A stretch of DNA of 5,850 bases from an uncultured Prevotella sp. (GTDB taxonomy: Bacteria > Bacteroidota > Bacteroidia > Bacteroidales > Bacteroidaceae). Positions 4,584 to 5,850 of the stretch are shown piece by piece. Position numbers and translations under genes: made by a program. Location: the NCBI GenBank assembly GCA_938018155.1, contig CALIIG010000236.1, forward strand, positions 1 through 5,850, given 5' to 3'. A model generated the notes under the pieces. That model saw nothing but the letters and a program-made list of their open reading frames with translations, was not told the DNA's origin and did not search any database. Numbering within the stretch: the first letter of the stretch is position 1; each line of letters starts with the position of its first letter.

Positions 4584-5345
4584 ATGCAGATCATTCTTGC
4601 CAACGCAAAAATAATGAATTCCAAATGGGAAACAGCTGTCCCAATAACCACAGAGCCGCGTTTTAAGCGTGAGGCCGAGGCGTTTGCACGCGAGCTTGCC
4701 ACGCATTCGGTTGAAGAATTGGCCGCCATCTTAAACTGTAACCACAAAATTGCAGCCGAAAACAGGCTCCGCTTTCAATCGTTTACGGTTAAAGACGAGC
4801 TTGTTCCCGCCATCCTTGCCTACAATGGTCAGGCTTACAAATACCTGAAAGCCTCAGGTTTTAACGCAGAAGATTTTACGTTTGCACAGCAGCATCTGTT
4901 CATCCTGTCGTTTTTATACGGCATGCTCAGGCCTTTAGACCTCATACATCCGTATCGACTTGAGGAACGCTCACAACTGTTAAGTGCCCATGGTGACCGC
5001 CTCACCGACTTTTGGAAACCCCGTCTTACCAACGCATTGATTACAGCCGCGAAGGCCGACGACGGCATATTGCTGCACCTTGCCACCGAGGAATACGAAC
5101 ACCTTTTTGACTGGAGGCGCGTATGTAACGAAGTAAATGTGATGCGTCCGTTGTTTATGGTTGACAAGGGTATTGAATTAAAAACCGTAACCGTGCACGC
5201 AAAGAGCTGCCGTGGAGCCATGGCACGTTACATCATTCGCAACAGAATAACATCGGCCGGACAGCTGAAAGGTTTTACCCTTAACGGATATAAATATCAG
5301 TCTAACTACGGGGACGCATTGCATCCCCATTTTATAAGTAAATAA
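4584..5345 (+). CDS. yaaA: Peroxide stress protein YaaA (DUF328/UPF0246)
   Basis: The 253-residue product belongs to the YaaA family. In E. coli this protein is induced by OxyR, lowers free intracellular iron under peroxide stress and so limits Fenton damage; family members have a DNA-binding fold. Landmarks are FAQQHLFILSFLYGMLRPLD (100-119), HPYRLE (122-127), the late basic segment HAKSCRGAMARYIIRNR (205-221) and QLKGFTLNGY. The N-terminal loop, SPAKTL in E. coli, is here ANAKIM with Lys9 kept, an accepted variation in this phylum as far as I know. The frame is open upstream to an ATG at 4479, but the ATG at 4584 gives the family N-terminus (MQIILANAK) and follows the -7 element. There is no Shine-Dalgarno site. 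The stop is 8 bases before the peroxiredoxin gene, so the two probably form an operon. No OxyR-like site was recognised. Confidence 0.93.
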   Translation: MQIILANAKIMNSKWETAVPITTEPRFKREAEAFARELATHSVEELAAILNCNHKIAAENRLRFQSFTVKDELVPAILAYNGQAYKYLKASGFNAEDFTFAQQHLFILSFLYGMLRPLDLIHPYRLEERSQLLSAHGDRLTDFWKPRLTNALITAAKADDGILLHLATEEYEHLFDWRRVCNEVNVMRPLFMVDKGIELKTVTVHAKSCRGAMARYIIRNRITSAGQLKGFTLNGYKYQSNYGDALHPHFISK

Positions 5346-5353
5346 AATACAAT

Positions 5354-5806
5354 ATGGAAACAGGACAAAAACTGCCCGAATATCTCGGCATTGACCAAGA
5401 TGGTAAGGAATGGAACACCAGCGGGCTTAAAGGAAAAAAGGTTGTACTATACGTCTATCCGAAAGACTCTACCCCCGGGTGTACCAACGAGGCATGCAGC
5501 CTGCGCGATAATTACGAGCGTTTTCTTGCACAAGGCTATGCGGTTATTGGCGTTAGTGCGCAGGATGCCAGGTCGCATAAGAAGTTCATTGAGAAATATA
5601 ACCTGCCCTTTCCCCTCATCTGCGATACCGAACATCGGTTAATGGACGAGCTGGGTGTGTGGGGAGAGAAGAAGATGGCCGGCAGAACCTACATGGGAGC
5701 CTTTCGTACAACCTTCATCGCTGACGAAGAAGGAACCATCGTTCAAATCTTCCATCCGAAGGAAATCAAGGTGAAAGAGCACGCCATGCAGATTCTGGGA
5801 GAATAG
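5354..5806 (+). CDS. bcp: Thioredoxin-dependent peroxiredoxin, BCP/PrxQ type
   Basis: This 150-residue cytoplasmic peroxiredoxin reduces hydrogen peroxide and organic peroxides with electrons from thioredoxin. The active-site loop PKDSTPGCTNEACSLRD holds the peroxidatic Cys43 with its Pro and Thr neighbours (Thr40, Pro41). Cys48 is the resolving cysteine of the C-x4-C PrxQ subtype, which forms an intramolecular disulfide. The conserved active-site Arg is Arg118 in FRTTFIADEEG. GLKGKKVVLYVYPKD and GVSAQDARSHKKF are further family marks. The length is normal and the frame intact. The start ATG follows yaaA by 8 bases without a Shine-Dalgarno site, so it is likely co-transcribed and part of the same peroxide defence. 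In many Bacteroidetes bcp is followed by recA, which may lie beyond the right edge. Confidence 0.95.
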   Translation: METGQKLPEYLGIDQDGKEWNTSGLKGKKVVLYVYPKDSTPGCTNEACSLRDNYERFLAQGYAVIGVSAQDARSHKKFIEKYNLPFPLICDTEHRLMDELGVWGEKKMAGRTYMGAFRTTFIADEEGTIVQIFHPKEIKVKEHAMQILGE

Positions 5807-5811
5807 CCCGA

Positions 5812-5827
5812 CGGCACAGGCCTGCCG
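5812..5827 (+). other. Short hairpin after bcp
   Basis: CGGCA and TGCCG pair over a 6-base loop 5 bases after the bcp stop. No T-run follows before the window ends, so a terminator is not supported. The stem might separate bcp from the next gene or be chance. Confidence 0.25.
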
Positions 5828-5850
5828 CCTGAACTGCCATAAAACAACAA

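Noticed and set aside
4298..4747. 149-codon minus-strand open frame with a 15-residue repeat (TAVS-AY-GRRTM)
   Set aside because: The peptide repeat is simply the translation of the 45-bp DNA repeat, and the rest runs antisense through the conserved yaaA coding region.

Overview
The window looks like chromosomal DNA from a member of the order Bacteroidales, close to Prevotellaceae or Bacteroidaceae. The reasons are the Bacteroidetes-type promoters (TTTG, 19-20 bp, TAnnTTTG) in front of several genes, A-rich translation starts mostly without Shine-Dalgarno sequences, the gene order rpsU-xerC-hpf-tRNA(Thr)-tRNA(Tyr), and a secreted protein built from beta-rich domains typical of that phylum. 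This placement comes from reading the sequence and is not a database result.

Layout on the minus strand, read right to left. rpsU (ribosomal protein bS21, 3829-4020) is followed by xerC (tyrosine recombinase, 2857-3735) and hpf (ribosome hibernation factor, 2509-2811). Next come tRNA-Thr(UGU) and tRNA-Tyr(GUA), with their own promoter and a Rho-independent terminator. Beyond the terminator are a membrane acyltransferase of the Acyltransferase_3 family (893-2005) and the 5' part of a secreted multidomain protein (1-811) that runs off the left edge. In many Bacteroidetes the tRNA group continues into tRNA-Gly, a second tRNA-Thr and tuf. Here it stops after tRNA-Tyr, so the acyltransferase side looks like a variable segment joined to a conserved block.

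On the plus strand, yaaA (4584-5345) and a bcp/PrxQ-type peroxiredoxin (5354-5806) are separated by 8 bp and should form one peroxide-defence operon. The window ends 44 bp after bcp.

The 563 bp between the divergent rpsU and yaaA genes hold the rpsU promoter and leader, an imperfect palindrome around TTATCGATAA, and a GC-rich block with four evenly spaced copies of the palindrome GACGGCCGTC (one with a mismatch). The block is arranged as two 45-bp units that can each fold into a hairpin, and it is the least explained structure here. A 15-bp perfect inverted repeat that overlaps the tRNA promoter is second. I see no CRISPR array, complete mobile element or clear new multigene system.
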